NCBI RefSeq assembly: GCF_000257905.1
Contig: NZ_AJJL01000076.1
Coordinates: forward strand, 1 to 64,000
Direction of reading: 5' to 3'
Origin: Streptococcus mitis SK579
Lineage (GTDB): Bacteria > Bacillota > Bacilli > Lactobacillales > Streptococcaceae
Length of the DNA stretch: 64,000 nt
In this document: piece after piece, positions 26,712 to 35,488 of the stretch
How positions within the stretch are numbered: the stretch's first letter is position 1
Layout: the number at the start of each line of letters is the position of its first letter
The notes under the pieces: generated by a model
Database searches by the model: none
What the model saw: the letters and a program-made list of their open reading frames with translations, nothing else
Told to the model about the DNA's origin: nothing
Made by a program: the position numbers and the translations under genes

Positions 26712-29370
26712 GAAAACTACAAAAGAAAGATTAGCAACAGCTATTCATACATCTTTAAACGAAACTCTATCTTTTTATAAGACAAGTCTAACAGGCTTGA
26801 CTGAGGAGCAGGTGGAGAAAAATCGTGACCTATATGGCGAAAATACCATCACAAAGGGTCAAGAAGACAGTATCCTCAAAAAGATTTACGAATCCATTAT
26901 CAATCCTTTTACAATCATCTTGCTGGTCATCGCCGTGATTTCCTTGGTGACCAATGTCTGGTTGGCAAAACCAGGTCAAGAAGATCCGACAACTTCCATT
27001 ATCATCGTTGTCCTAGTCCTCATTTCTGGTGGCATACGCTTTGTCCAAGAACTCCGTAGTGATAAGGCTGCGACCAATCTATCAAAAATGATTGTCAACA
27101 CAGCGACTGTCATTCGTCAAGGAGAAATCCAAGAAGTACCTATCGATGATTTGGTAGTGGGTGACGTGGTTAAATTAAGCGCTGGAGACATGATTCCAGC
27201 AGATCTTCTTTTATTTGAGTCGCGCGATTTCTTTGTACAACAGTCGGGCTTGACAGGTGAAAGTGAATCGGTTGAAAAATTGGCCTTGACCAAGGCAACA
27301 GTTCAACAATCTGATAGTCTGCTAGAAGCAGAAGCGCTAGCCTTTATGGGAACCAATGTCTTGTCTGGTAGTGCCAAGGCCGTGGTTTTAGCAGTTGGTG
27401 ATGATACCATGATGGGGGCCATTGAACAGACTTTGAACACCTATGATGAGCCTACTTCGTTTGAACGGGAGATGAATAGTATTTCGTGGCTCTTGATTCG
27501 TTTGATGCTGGTCATGGTGCCCATCGTTTTCTTGTCCAATGGTTTAACAGATGGAGATTGGTTAGAAGCTGGCGTATTTGCTTTGAGTGTTGGTGTTGGA
27601 TTGACACCTGAGATGCTTCCTATGATTATCACAGCCAGTCTAGCAAAAGGCTCCATCATTATGGCCAAGGAAAAAGTGGTTATCAAGAAACTCAATGCCA
27701 TACAGGACTTAGGGGCGATTGATATTTTGTGTACAGATAAGACAGGAACTCTAACCCAAGACGAAATTGTCCTTGAATATCCCTTGGACATCCACGGACG
27801 CTTGGATTTGACCGTCTTGAGACGAGCTTATCTCAATTCCTATTTTCAAACGGGCTTGAAAAATTTGATGGACAGAGCCATCATCAAACGGACTGAAAAG
27901 GAAGCCAAAGAACACGCCCTCTTGCAAAATCTGGCTCAAACTTTTCAAAAAATAGATGAGCTTCCCTTTGATTTTGAACGTAGACGTATGAGTGTTATCG
28001 TTAAGGATGAACACGAAGTGGTTAGTTTGGTAACCAAGGGTGCCCTAGAGGAAATGTTGACGATTTCCAGTTATGCGGAATACCAAGGAGTGATTACTCC
28101 CTTGACAGATGTTATTAGAGAAGAAATTTTAGCAGAAGTCAGACAACTAAATCAACAAGGTTTGCGTGTCTTGGGAGTGGCCTATAAGTCAGGTTTGAGG
28201 GAAGGTCATGCCTATACAGTTGATGATGAAGGGGATATGATTCTAACTGGTTATTTAGCCTTCCTAGACCCTCCTAAATCATCTGCAGCACCAGCAATTA
28301 AGGCTCTGTTAGAACATGGGGTTCAAACAAAGATTTTGACGGGAGACAACGAAAAAGTTACCCAAGCAGTCTGTGAAAAGGTTGGTTTGGATATCAATCA
28401 GATGCTGTTAGGATCTGAAATTGATCAGATGAGTGATCAAGAATTGGCTCAAGCCGTGGAGGAGGTAACCGTCTTCGCCAAACTTTCACCTGACCAAAAA
28501 GCGAGGATTATTTTGCAATTTAAGGCTAACGGTCATGCTGTCGGCTATATGGGAGATGGAATCAATGATGCTCCTTCTATGAAAGTTGCAGATGTGGGGA
28601 TTTCTGTTGATACAGCAGTAGATATTGCCAAAGAAACAGCTGATGTTATCCTACTTGATAAGGATCTCATGGTGCTTGAAAAAGGACTTGTTGAAGGGCG
28701 TAAGGTCTATGCCAATATGACTAAATATATCAAAATGACAGTGAGTTCTAATTTTGGAAATATCTTGTCCCTATTGGTCTCTGGAATCTTTTTGCCATTT
28801 TTACCAATGGCGCCAGTCCATTTGATTATCCTAAATCTAGTCTATGATTTGTCTTGTATTGCCTTACCTTTTGACAAGGTGGATAAAGATTTTTTGAGAA
28901 ATCCGCATACCTGGGAAGCTAAGTCCATCACACGTTTCATGGTTTGGATGGGTCCTATCTCTTCTGCCTTTGATATTTTGACCTTTATTTTGCTCTATTT
29001 TATCATTGTACCCATGACGACAGGTCAAGCCTATGTTCATGGGGCAGAATCTGCCGTAGGATTTATTGTCTTGTTTCAGACAGGTTGGTTTATCGAGTCC
29101 ATGTGGTCACAGACCATGGTTATCCATATGCTGCGTTCAGCTAAAATTCCCTTTTTACAAAGTCGTCCAGCTTGGCTAGTCCTTGTGACAACATTATTGG
29201 CTGCAGCCTTTGTGACCTTCCTTCCCTACAGTCCACTAGCTAGCCTTCTCCATCTAACTCCTTTAAAACCGATTTATTTCATCTTTTTACTTTTCATCAT
29301 TATTTTGTATATGATTAGCGTGACAATTGTGAAAAAAATCTATATCAAGAAATATCAAGAATGGCTGTAA
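26710..29370 (+). CDS. mgtA: P-type Mg2+-transporting ATPase MgtA
   Basis: 886 residues, P-type IIIB ATPase. Order: cation_ATPase_N, helices 1-2, actuator domain with LTGES, helices 3-4, phosphorylation site D343 in CTDKTGTLT, nucleotide-binding domain, hinge MGDGINDAPSMK, and six C-terminal helices with the MgtA-typical LNLVYDLSCIALPFD in the transport region. It imports Mg2+ in known MgtA/MgtB proteins. The M-box upstream supports Mg2+ as substrate. The start has AGGAG six bases before the ATG. I do not recall this gene between pepQ and spx in S. pneumoniae. Confidence 0.93.
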   Translation: MKTTKERLATAIHTSLNETLSFYKTSLTGLTEEQVEKNRDLYGENTITKGQEDSILKKIYESIINPFTIILLVIAVISLVTNVWLAKPGQEDPTTSIIIVVLVLISGGIRFVQELRSDKAATNLSKMIVNTATVIRQGEIQEVPIDDLVVGDVVKLSAGDMIPADLLLFESRDFFVQQSGLTGESESVEKLALTKATVQQSDSLLEAEALAFMGTNVLSGSAKAVVLAVGDDTMMGAIEQTLNTYDEPTSFEREMNSISWLLIRLMLVMVPIVFLSNGLTDGDWLEAGVFALSVGVGLTPEMLPMIITASLAKGSIIMAKEKVVIKKLNAIQDLGAIDILCTDKTGTLTQDEIVLEYPLDIHGRLDLTVLRRAYLNSYFQTGLKNLMDRAIIKRTEKEAKEHALLQNLAQTFQKIDELPFDFERRRMSVIVKDEHEVVSLVTKGALEEMLTISSYAEYQGVITPLTDVIREEILAEVRQLNQQGLRVLGVAYKSGLREGHAYTVDDEGDMILTGYLAFLDPPKSSAAPAIKALLEHGVQTKILTGDNEKVTQAVCEKVGLDINQMLLGSEIDQMSDQELAQAVEEVTVFAKLSPDQKARIILQFKANGHAVGYMGDGINDAPSMKVADVGISVDTAVDIAKETADVILLDKDLMVLEKGLVEGRKVYANMTKYIKMTVSSNFGNILSLLVSGIFLPFLPMAPVHLIILNLVYDLSCIALPFDKVDKDFLRNPHTWEAKSITRFMVWMGPISSAFDILTFILLYFIIVPMTTGQAYVHGAESAVGFIVLFQTGWFIESMWSQTMVIHMLRSAKIPFLQSRPAWLVLVTTLLAAAFVTFLPYSPLASLLHLTPLKPIYFIFLLFIIILYMISVTIVKKIYIKKYQEWL

Positions 29371-29458
29371 ATTTCATTTTGTCAAGAAAAAAGTACGAAA
29401 ATGACGAAAAAAGTCAAAAAAATTTAAAAATAGGTCGCAAGTCGGATGTTTTTTATGG

Positions 29459-29464
29459 TATAAT
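29459..29464 (+). promoter_or_regulatory. spx promoter (extended -10)
   Basis: TGGTATAAT with hexamer 29459-29464, about 40 bp before the start; -35 not obvious. Confidence 0.6.
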
Positions 29465-29505
29465 AGACTAAACTGATAGTAACATGTAGCGAAAGGGGTA
29501 GGTAC

Positions 29506-29904
29506 ATGATTAAAATTTATACAGTCTCAAGTTGTACTAGCTGTAAAAAAGCAAAAACCTGGCTCAATGCCCACCAGTTAAGTTATAAAGAACAAAACCT
29601 TGGTAAAGAAGGGATTACGAGAGAAGAATTACTGGATATTCTAACCAAAACAGATAACGGAATAGCCAGCATCGTTTCATCTAAAAATCGCTATGCCAAA
29701 GCCCTTGGAGTGGATATTGAAGATTTGAGTGTCAATGAAGTCCTTAATCTGATTATGGAAACACCGAGAATTTTAAAGAGCCCAATCCTTGTGGATGAAA
29801 AACGCCTACAAGTTGGCTACAAGGAAGACGATATTCGTGCCTTCCTACCACGCTCTGTCCGTAATGTAGAAAATGCAGAAGCACGTTTGCGTGCAGCTCT
29901 ATAA
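29506..29904 (+). CDS. spxA: Spx-family transcriptional regulator
   Basis: 132 residues of the ArsC/Spx family. The redox switch C10-T-S-C13 is near the N-terminus (YTVSSCTSCKKAKTWL), and the segment SPILVDEKRLQVGYKEDDIRAFLPR is typical of Spx proteins that bind the alpha C-terminal domain of RNA polymerase. It reprograms transcription under thiol or envelope stress and in pneumococcus also affects competence. Streptococci have two Spx paralogues; which one this is cannot be fixed from sequence alone. It is monocistronic, with a terminator at 29909. Confidence 0.9.
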   Translation: MIKIYTVSSCTSCKKAKTWLNAHQLSYKEQNLGKEGITREELLDILTKTDNGIASIVSSKNRYAKALGVDIEDLSVNEVLNLIMETPRILKSPILVDEKRLQVGYKEDDIRAFLPRSVRNVENAEARLRAAL

Positions 29905-29908
29905 ACAT

Positions 29909-29944
29909 CAAGGCTGGGAGCAATTCTCAGTCTTGTTCTGTTTT
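29909..29944 (+). terminator. spx terminator
   Basis: CAAGGCTGGG pairs with CTCAGTCTTG (two G-T pairs), followed by TTCTGTTTT. Confidence 0.75.
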
Positions 29945-29969
29945 AATCTGAAAAAGAAAGAAGAGAGAA

Positions 29970-30539
29970 ATGAAAAAAATTGTTCTTGTTAGTCTAGCTT
30001 TCCTTTTTGTCCTGGCTGGTTGTGGGCAGAAAAAAGAAACTGCAACAGCTACAAAAACAGAAAAGGATACGCTTCAGTCAGCATTGCCAATTATTGAAAA
30101 TGCTGAGAAGAATACAGTTGTAACTAAGACTTTGGTCTTGCCCAAGTCAGATGATGGTAGCCAGCAAACCCAAACCATTACTTATAAAGACAAAACTTTT
30201 TTGAGCTTAACGATTCAACAAAAGCGTCCAGTCTCAGATGAGTTGAAGACCTATATTGATCAACATGGAGTGGAAGAAACTCAAAAAGCTCTCCTTGAGG
30301 CGGAGGATAAGGATGAGTCTATCATTGAAGCTCGTAAATTGGCAGGCTTTAAGCTTGAAACCAAATTATTAAGTGCAACAGAACTTCAAACAACGACTAG
30401 TTATGATTTTCAAGTTTTGGATGTCAAGAAGGCTTCTCAGACTGAGTATCTGAAGAACATTGGTTTAGAAAATCTCTTGAAGAATGAACCAAGCAAATAT
30501 ATTTCAGACAGATTGGCAAATGGCGCGACAGAACAATAG
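29970..30539 (+). CDS. DUF1307-like lipoprotein
   Basis: 189 residues with a lipoprotein signal (VLAGCG, Cys at about 19), a short polar linker rich in Thr/Lys/Glu, and a soluble domain resembling DUF1307 (YehR-like) lipoproteins. It is anchored on the outer membrane face. The function is unknown; the pneumococcal orthologue (SP_0191 by memory) has been studied as a surface antigen. No strong promoter is visible; it may be read from spx. Confidence 0.75.
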   Translation: MKKIVLVSLAFLFVLAGCGQKKETATATKTEKDTLQSALPIIENAEKNTVVTKTLVLPKSDDGSQQTQTITYKDKTFLSLTIQQKRPVSDELKTYIDQHGVEETQKALLEAEDKDESIIEARKLAGFKLETKLLSATELQTTTSYDFQVLDVKKASQTEYLKNIGLENLLKNEPSKYISDRLANGATEQ

Positions 30540-30567
30540 AAAATCCAAATAAATAGACTGCCTGAAT

Positions 30568-30595
30568 TGTAGAAGGTAAGGAATTATGCTATAAT
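30568..30595 (+). promoter_or_regulatory. Promoter of ireB-ruvX operon
   Basis: TTGTAG, 16-bp spacer, TATAAT (30590-30595) with extended TGC. Confidence 0.65.
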
Positions 30596-30625
30596 GGTAC
30601 TATTCTAAGGAAAGAGGGTGTTAGA

Positions 30626-30892
30626 ATGGGATTTACTGAAGAAACAGTACGTTTTAAATTGGACGATTCCAATAAAAAAGAAATTAGCGAAACTTTGACT
30701 GATGTCTATGCTTCGTTGAACGATAAGGGCTACAACCCAATTAACCAAATCGTAGGTTACGTATTGAGTGGAGACCCTGCCTACGTTCCTCGTTATAATA
30801 ATGCACGAAATCAAATCCGTAAGTATGAGCGTGATGAAATCGTTGAGGAGTTGGTTCGCTACTATCTAAAAGGACAAGGAGTCGATCTGTAA
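30626..30892 (+). CDS. ireB: IreB family regulator (UPF0297)
   Basis: 88 residues matching IreB/YrzL throughout: [46 protein letters not shown] and [12 protein letters not shown]. In Enterococcus faecalis IreB is a small cytosolic target of the Ser/Thr kinase IreK (StkP homologue) and modulates cephalosporin resistance; N-terminal Thr residues are the phosphosites there. Here Thr4 and Thr7 occupy similar places (inferred). It is followed three bases later by ruvX, a conserved order. Confidence 0.9.
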
Positions 30893-30895
30893 CCT

Positions 30896-31315
30896 ATGAG
30901 AATTATGGGATTGGATGTCGGTTCAAAAACGGTAGGGGTGGCTATTAGCGATCCGCTCGGTTTTACAGCTCAAGGGCTTGAAATCATCCAAATCAATGAG
31001 GAGCAAGGCCAATTTGGTTTTGACCGCGTTAAGGAGTTGGTTGATGCTTACAAGGTGGAACGATTTGTAGTGGGCTTGCCTAAAAACATGAACAATACAA
31101 GCGGACCGCGCGTGGAAGCTAGTCAAGCTTATGGGACAAAGTTAGAAGAGCTTTTTGGTTTACCAGTAGACTATCAGGATGAACGCTTGACAACAGTGGC
31201 TGCTGAGCGCATGTTGATTGAGCAAGCAGATATCAGTCGCAATAAGCGTAAGAAAGTCATTGATAAGTTAGCAGCTCAGCTGATTTTACAAAATTATTTA
31301 GATAGAAAATTTTAA
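30896..31315 (+). CDS. ruvX: RuvX/YqgF RNase H-like nuclease
   Basis: 139 residues with the RNase H-fold signature [22 protein letters not shown] at the N-terminus, [14 protein letters not shown], and the late acidic motif [11 protein letters not shown]. YqgF homologues are Holliday-junction-resolvase-like proteins; some process the 5' end of pre-16S rRNA. It is cytosolic and lies in the ireB-ruvX-DUF1292 operon. The ribosome site lies inside ireB's last codons. Confidence 0.92.
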   Translation: MRIMGLDVGSKTVGVAISDPLGFTAQGLEIIQINEEQGQFGFDRVKELVDAYKVERFVVGLPKNMNNTSGPRVEASQAYGTKLEELFGLPVDYQDERLTTVAAERMLIEQADISRNKRKKVIDKLAAQLILQNYLDRKF

Positions 31316-31330
31316 TATAAAGGAGAGGCT

Positions 31331-31636
31331 ATGTCACACGATCATAACCACGACCACGAAGAACGTGAATTAATTACACTAGTAGATGAGCAAGGAAATG
31401 AAACCTTGTTTGAAATCCTTTTGACGATTGACGGAAAAGAAGAATTTGGCAAAAACTATGTTCTTCTAGTACCAGTTAACGCAGAAGAAGACGAAGACGG
31501 ACAAGTTGAAATCCAAGCTTACTCATTCATCGAAAACGAAGATGGAACAGAAGGCGAATTGCAACCAATCCCAGAAGATTCAGAAGACGAATGGAACATG
31601 ATTGAAGAAGTCTTCAATAGTTTTATGGAGGAGTAA
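31331..31636 (+). CDS. DUF1292 acidic protein (YrzB-like)
   Basis: 101 residues with a His-rich start ([10 protein letters not shown]) and a very acidic body ([21 protein letters not shown]). DUF1292 proteins of Firmicutes are commonly encoded after ruvX; their function is unknown. The His-Asp cluster could bind metal, which is inference only. A perfect terminator hairpin begins next to the stop. Confidence 0.85.
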   Translation: MSHDHNHDHEERELITLVDEQGNETLFEILLTIDGKEEFGKNYVLLVPVNAEEDEDGQVEIQAYSFIENEDGTEGELQPIPEDSEDEWNMIEEVFNSFMEE

Positions 31637-31657
31637 AAATGTTCAGTGAACATTTTT
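31635..31657. terminator. Terminator of ireB operon
   Basis: AAAAATGTTC/GAACATTTTT, perfect 10-bp stem with 3-nt loop AGT. Confidence 0.85.
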
Positions 31658-31660
31658 ACC

Positions 31661-31855
31661 CCAGTTCCTTAAAATAAGAGAGAACTGGTAAGTCCGGGGG
31701 ACGTTTTTAGCCTTACGCTAAAAATAAAGACCGTAAGTAAGTCTGGGAGACTGTATCACTCCAACTCCTAGAAATTGGAAGAGTTGGAACATCCAGTGGA
31801 CGTTTTTAGCCCAAGTTAATATTCATAGTTGCTAGTGATTAGCTAACCAGGTAAG
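31661..31855. repeat. Structured non-coding stretch with two copies of a hairpin module
   Basis: This gene-free stretch holds two ~51-bp modules, 31661-31712 and 31761-31811. Each is a 7-bp hairpin followed by a TCC...GGACGTTTTTAGCC tail. Stems are CCAGTTC/GAACTGG and CCAACTC/GAGTTGG, so two base pairs changed on both sides. Between them are CTTACG/CGTAAG, TTTTTAGC/GCTAAAAA and AGTCT/AGACT hairpins. No ORF is supported. A structured RNA or a degenerate mobile repeat could explain it. Confidence 0.5.
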
Positions 31856-31887
31856 AGGTCGGGACGAAAATCCTGACCTTGTTTTTA
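31856..31887 (+). terminator. Terminator upstream of folC
   Basis: AGGTCGGGA pairs with TCCTGACCT (one G-T), loop CGAAAA, then a T-rich tail. It would end an RNA from the stretch just upstream. Confidence 0.8.
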
Positions 31888-31942
31888 TTAGTCATCATGC
31901 TTTGTCGCGGTAATTGATTGGATTTTTGTCAAGGAGATATAT

Positions 31943-33193
31943 ATGTTTGAAGTAGAAGAATGGCTTCATAGTCGGATTGGTTTGAATTTTCGGTCAGGCT
32001 TGAGCCGAATGCAACAAGCGGTGGATTTGTTAGGAAATCCCGAGAAGTCTTACCCTATTATCCATGTGACAGGAACTAATGGGAAAGGCTCTACCATTGC
32101 TTTTATGAGAGAGTTATTCATGGGACATGGCAAAAAAGTTGCGACTTTTACCTCCCCTCATATTGTCTCCATCAATGACCGAATCTGCATTAATGGGCAA
32201 CCAATAGCTGATGCAGACTTTATCCGTTTAGCTGAGCAGGTCAAGGAGATGGAAAAGACGCTTGTGCAAACCCATGACCAGTTGTCTTTTTTTGAATTGC
32301 TGACCTTGATTGCTTTTCTCTATTTTAGGGAGCAAGAGGTGGATTTGGTTCTACTAGAAGTAGGAATTGGTGGCTTACTTGACACGACCAATGTGGTAAC
32401 TGGAGAGATTGCTGTCATCACTTCCATCGGACTTGACCATCAGGAGACTCTGGGCGATAGTCTAGAAGCAATCGCAGAGCAGAAAGCTGGTATTTTCAAG
32501 TCTGGTAAAAAGGCAGTGATTGCTAAGCTGGCTCCAGAAGCTAGGCTTGTTTGTCAGAAAAAAGCTGAATCTTTAGCTGTTGACCTTTATCATGCAGGTC
32601 AAGATTTTTCAATGCTGAATAGGGATTTTTCAAGCTCTTTACTAAATATTTCGCAGTTGAAAATAGGCTTGGAAGGAGCTTATCAGCAGGAAAATGCGAC
32701 CTTGGCGCTACAAGCATTTCTTCTCTTTATGAGAGAAGGAAGGGAATCTGTTGATGAGCAAGCTGTAAGAGAGGCCTTGAAACAGACTCATTGGGCTGGG
32801 CGTTTGGAGCGTATTCGTCCTCAAATTTACTTGGATGGTGCTCATAACCTCCCTGCCTTGACTCGCTTGGTTGAGTTTATCAAAGAAAAAGAGCAGGAAG
32901 ACTATCGTCCTCAAATCCTCTTTGGAGCCTTGAAACGTAAGGATTATCAAGGGATGTTGGGTTATCTGACAGAAAATTTACCTCAGGTGGAGCTCAAGGT
33001 GACCGGCTTTGACTATCAAGGGGCTCTGGAGGAGACAGATGTAATAGGTTACGATGTGATTCCTTCTTACCGAGAATTTATCGGCAGTTTTGAAGCAAGG
33101 GCAGACGCGCAGGACTTGTTGTTCATTACAGGGTCTCTCTATTTTATATCAGAAGTACGGAGTCACCTACAGGAGCATGAGCAGATAAATTGA
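31943..33193 (+). CDS. folC: Folylpolyglutamate/dihydrofolate synthase FolC
   Basis: 416 residues, Mur-ligase fold. P-loop GTNGKGST near residue 45, the omega-like segment FTSPHIVSINDRI, SFFELLTLIAF, and EVGIGGLLDTTN, then DHQETLG. The C-terminal domain begins near 290 with YLDGAHN. It adds glutamate to folates (and possibly dihydropteroate) in the cytosol. AAGGAGATATAT precedes the ATG. Other folate-synthesis genes are not in this window, so this is the stand-alone copy. Confidence 0.93.
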   Translation: MFEVEEWLHSRIGLNFRSGLSRMQQAVDLLGNPEKSYPIIHVTGTNGKGSTIAFMRELFMGHGKKVATFTSPHIVSINDRICINGQPIADADFIRLAEQVKEMEKTLVQTHDQLSFFELLTLIAFLYFREQEVDLVLLEVGIGGLLDTTNVVTGEIAVITSIGLDHQETLGDSLEAIAEQKAGIFKSGKKAVIAKLAPEARLVCQKKAESLAVDLYHAGQDFSMLNRDFSSSLLNISQLKIGLEGAYQQENATLALQAFLLFMREGRESVDEQAVREALKQTHWAGRLERIRPQIYLDGAHNLPALTRLVEFIKEKEQEDYRPQILFGALKRKDYQGMLGYLTENLPQVELKVTGFDYQGALEETDVIGYDVIPSYREFIGSFEARADAQDLLFITGSLYFISEVRSHLQEHEQIN

Positions 33194-33218
33194 CCTCCTT
33201 TTTTGAACTTGTTATACT
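33190..33218 (+). promoter_or_regulatory. Promoter of Gln-rich lipoprotein gene
   Basis: TTGACC (33190-33195), overlapping the folC stop, 17 bp, TATACT (33213-33218). Confidence 0.7.
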
Positions 33219-33277
33219 AGGGAAACTGCCAGTTAGAAGAAAATTGCTCTAAATTGGTAGAAGAAAGGAAGTTCATC

Positions 33278-33742
33278 ATGAAATTAAAAACATTCACACT
33301 TTCTCTTGCTTCTCTAGCAAGTCTTAGTCTCTTAGTAGCTTGTTCACAGAGAGCTCAACAAGTTCAACAACCAGTAGCTCAATCGCAAACTCAACAAACT
33401 CAGCAATCACAACCTGCTGTTTCATCGTCTACAGAAAATAGCAACCAGGCAGCAACAAGCTCTTCACAAAATACAGTTACAGCTCAACCAACTAATATTG
33501 ATGGAACTTATACTGGTCAGGATGAAGGAGACCGTATCACTTTAGTGGTAACTGGAACAACTGGTACATGGACACAGGTAGAAACTGACGGAGATCAAGA
33601 AATCAAGCAGGTTAGCTTAGATGCAGTCAATCAACGCATGATTATTGGGGATGATGCCAAGATTTATACAATTAATGGAAATCAGATGATTATCGACGAT
33701 ATGGATAGAGACGCTTCAGATCGTATCGTTTTATCAAAATAG
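33278..33742 (+). CDS. Small lipoprotein with Gln/Ser-rich linker
   Basis: 154 residues from the ATG after AAAGGAAGTTCATC. The lipobox is LLVACS (Cys at about 23). Residues ~24-75 are a low-complexity Q/S/T/A linker (repeats of QQ, SQ), and the C-terminal ~80 residues form a small beta-rich domain (IDGTYTGQDEGDRITLVVTGTTGTW). The protein is membrane-anchored with an extended stalk through the wall. I do not recognise a function. It has its own promoter and terminator. Confidence 0.8.
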   Translation: MKLKTFTLSLASLASLSLLVACSQRAQQVQQPVAQSQTQQTQQSQPAVSSSTENSNQAATSSSQNTVTAQPTNIDGTYTGQDEGDRITLVVTGTTGTWTQVETDGDQEIKQVSLDAVNQRMIIGDDAKIYTINGNQMIIDDMDRDASDRIVLSK

Positions 33743-33750
33743 ACTAGAAG

Positions 33751-33780
33751 GAGACTGGATTTTTCGGTCTCTTTTGCTTT
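33751..33780 (+). terminator. Lipoprotein gene terminator
   Basis: GAGACTG/CGGTCTC 7-bp stem (one G-T), followed by TTTTGCTTTT. Confidence 0.8.
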
Positions 33781-33881
33781 TAGTCAGAAAAATGATCATA
33801 AATACTTGCCTTCTATCGAATACCTGCGTTATACTAGTATCAATTACCTGTTTTTAGCATTCAAAATATCAAGGAGGGGAT

Positions 33882-35414
33882 ATGAAATATAGGAAATTTC
33901 AACTATTGATGTCCAAGTATGGCTTTAGTCTTTTGATTATGCTACTTGAACTTTCTCTTGTTTTTGGTCTCTTTCTTTATTTAGGGCGAATGGCCCCTAT
34001 TCTTTGGGTGATTCTCTTAATCATTATGAGTATGGCGACTATTGTCGCGATTGTCAATCGTTCTATGACACCTGAAAGCAAAGTAATGTGGTTAGTGGTA
34101 ACTTTTATTCCTATCATTGGCCCCCTGCTCTATCTGATGTTCGGGGAAAGGCGATTGTCCAAAAAAGAAATCAAACAGTTGGACAAACTTGGTTCTATGC
34201 ATTTTCGGGAAGATAACAGTAAAGCACTCCGCCAGAAATTGAAGGAAGAGGATAAGGCGGCTTACGGGGTTATCAAGTCTCTGTTGAGTATGGATAGCAA
34301 TGCTGATGTGTATGATCGAACCGACTCACAATTCTTTTCTTCAGGTGAAAGCATGTGGCAACATATGCTGGAAGATCTCAAGAAAGCTGAAAAGTTTATC
34401 TTTTTAGAGTATTATATTGTTGAAGAAGGTCTGATGTGGAATAGTATACTAGATATACTAGAGCAAAAGGCAGCTCAGGGTGTCGAGGTCAAGATGCTCT
34501 ATGATGATATCGGTTGTATGGCGACTTTACCTGGGGATTATACTATTCAGCTTCGTAGTCGAGGAATTGAGGTCCATAAGTTTAATAAGGTGATTCCTCG
34601 TTTGACAGTAGCTTATAATAATCGGGACCATCGTAAAATCCTTGTCATAGATGGTCAGGTAGCTTATACAGGAGGGATTAACTTAGCTGATGAGTACATC
34701 AATCATGTAGAACGCTTTGGTTATTGGAAGGATAGTGGGATTCGCTTAGATGGCCCTGGTGTCAAGGCTCTAACCCGTCTCTTTTTGATGACTTGGTACA
34801 TCAATCGTGGGGAAATCAGCGATTTTGACCAGTATCACTTGGAAAATCAGCCTTGTTCTGGCCAAGGGCTCTGCATTCCTTACGGTAGTGGACCCAAGCC
34901 CATCTTCCGTACCCAGGTAGGGAAAAAAGTCTATCAAAGTTTGATTAATCAGGCCACTGATTCAGTCTATATTACAACGCCCTATTTGATTATTGACTAT
35001 GACTTAACAGAGAGTATTAAAAATGCAGCTATGAGGGGTGTTGATATCCGCATTGTAACACCTTTCATTCCAGATAAAAAATTAATCCAACTCATTACAA
35101 GAGGAGCTTATTCGGATTTATTATCGGCAGGAGTAAGAATTTTTGAGTATAGTCCAGGCTTCATCCACAGTAAACAAATCTTAGTGGATAAGGACTTTGC
35201 TGCAGTTGGAACCATTAACTTAGATTACAGAAGTTTACTTCACCACTATGAAAATGCAGTTTTGCTATATAAAACGAAATCAATCACAGAGATTCAAAAA
35301 GATTTTGAGGAGATTTTTTCAGTATCGCAAGAAATTTTTGCTCATACGATAAAAAATAGCTGGTATCAAAAATTGATTAAGGAAATTGCACAGTTATTTG
35401 CCCCAATCTTATAA
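33882..35414 (+). CDS. cls: Cardiolipin synthase
   Basis: 510 residues. Two N-terminal helices with the PLDc_N domain (KVMWLVVTFIPIIGPLLYLMFG) are followed by two phospholipase-D modules with HKD motifs, NRDHRKILVIDG and FIHSKQILVDKD, the second ending GTINLDYRS. It condenses two phosphatidylglycerols to cardiolipin at the membrane. AGGAGGGGATATG gives the start. A TTGCCT/TATACT pair lies upstream near 33810-33840. Confidence 0.92.
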   Translation: MKYRKFQLLMSKYGFSLLIMLLELSLVFGLFLYLGRMAPILWVILLIIMSMATIVAIVNRSMTPESKVMWLVVTFIPIIGPLLYLMFGERRLSKKEIKQLDKLGSMHFREDNSKALRQKLKEEDKAAYGVIKSLLSMDSNADVYDRTDSQFFSSGESMWQHMLEDLKKAEKFIFLEYYIVEEGLMWNSILDILEQKAAQGVEVKMLYDDIGCMATLPGDYTIQLRSRGIEVHKFNKVIPRLTVAYNNRDHRKILVIDGQVAYTGGINLADEYINHVERFGYWKDSGIRLDGPGVKALTRLFLMTWYINRGEISDFDQYHLENQPCSGQGLCIPYGSGPKPIFRTQVGKKVYQSLINQATDSVYITTPYLIIDYDLTESIKNAAMRGVDIRIVTPFIPDKKLIQLITRGAYSDLLSAGVRIFEYSPGFIHSKQILVDKDFAAVGTINLDYRSLLHHYENAVLLYKTKSITEIQKDFEEIFSVSQEIFAHTIKNSWYQKLIKEIAQLFAPIL

Positions 35415-35420
35415 GAAATC

Positions 35421-35453
35421 TAGGACTTAGGACACAAACCAGTCCTATTTTTC
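35421..35453 (+). terminator. cls terminator
   Basis: TAGGACT (35421-35427) and AGTCCTA (35441-35447), followed by TTTTTC. It stops cls transcription just before the competence promoter. Confidence 0.75.
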
Positions 35454-35461
35454 TTGCCTTT

Positions 35462-35469
35462 TACGAATA
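35462..35469 (+). promoter_or_regulatory. SigX (ComX) combox
   Basis: TACGAATA, the exact cin-box/combox of late competence genes, preceded by a T-rich tract, 20 bp upstream of ccs4. The alternative sigma factor SigX should drive this gene during competence. Confidence 0.85.
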
Positions 35470-35488
35470 AGAAGATGTAGGAGGAAAG

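Noticed and set aside
31661-31887. T-box riboswitch or BOX/RUP element
   Set aside because: There is no T-box core (GTGGNACCGCG), no specifier-loop arrangement, and I could not match the stretch to the BOX or RUP ends I remember.
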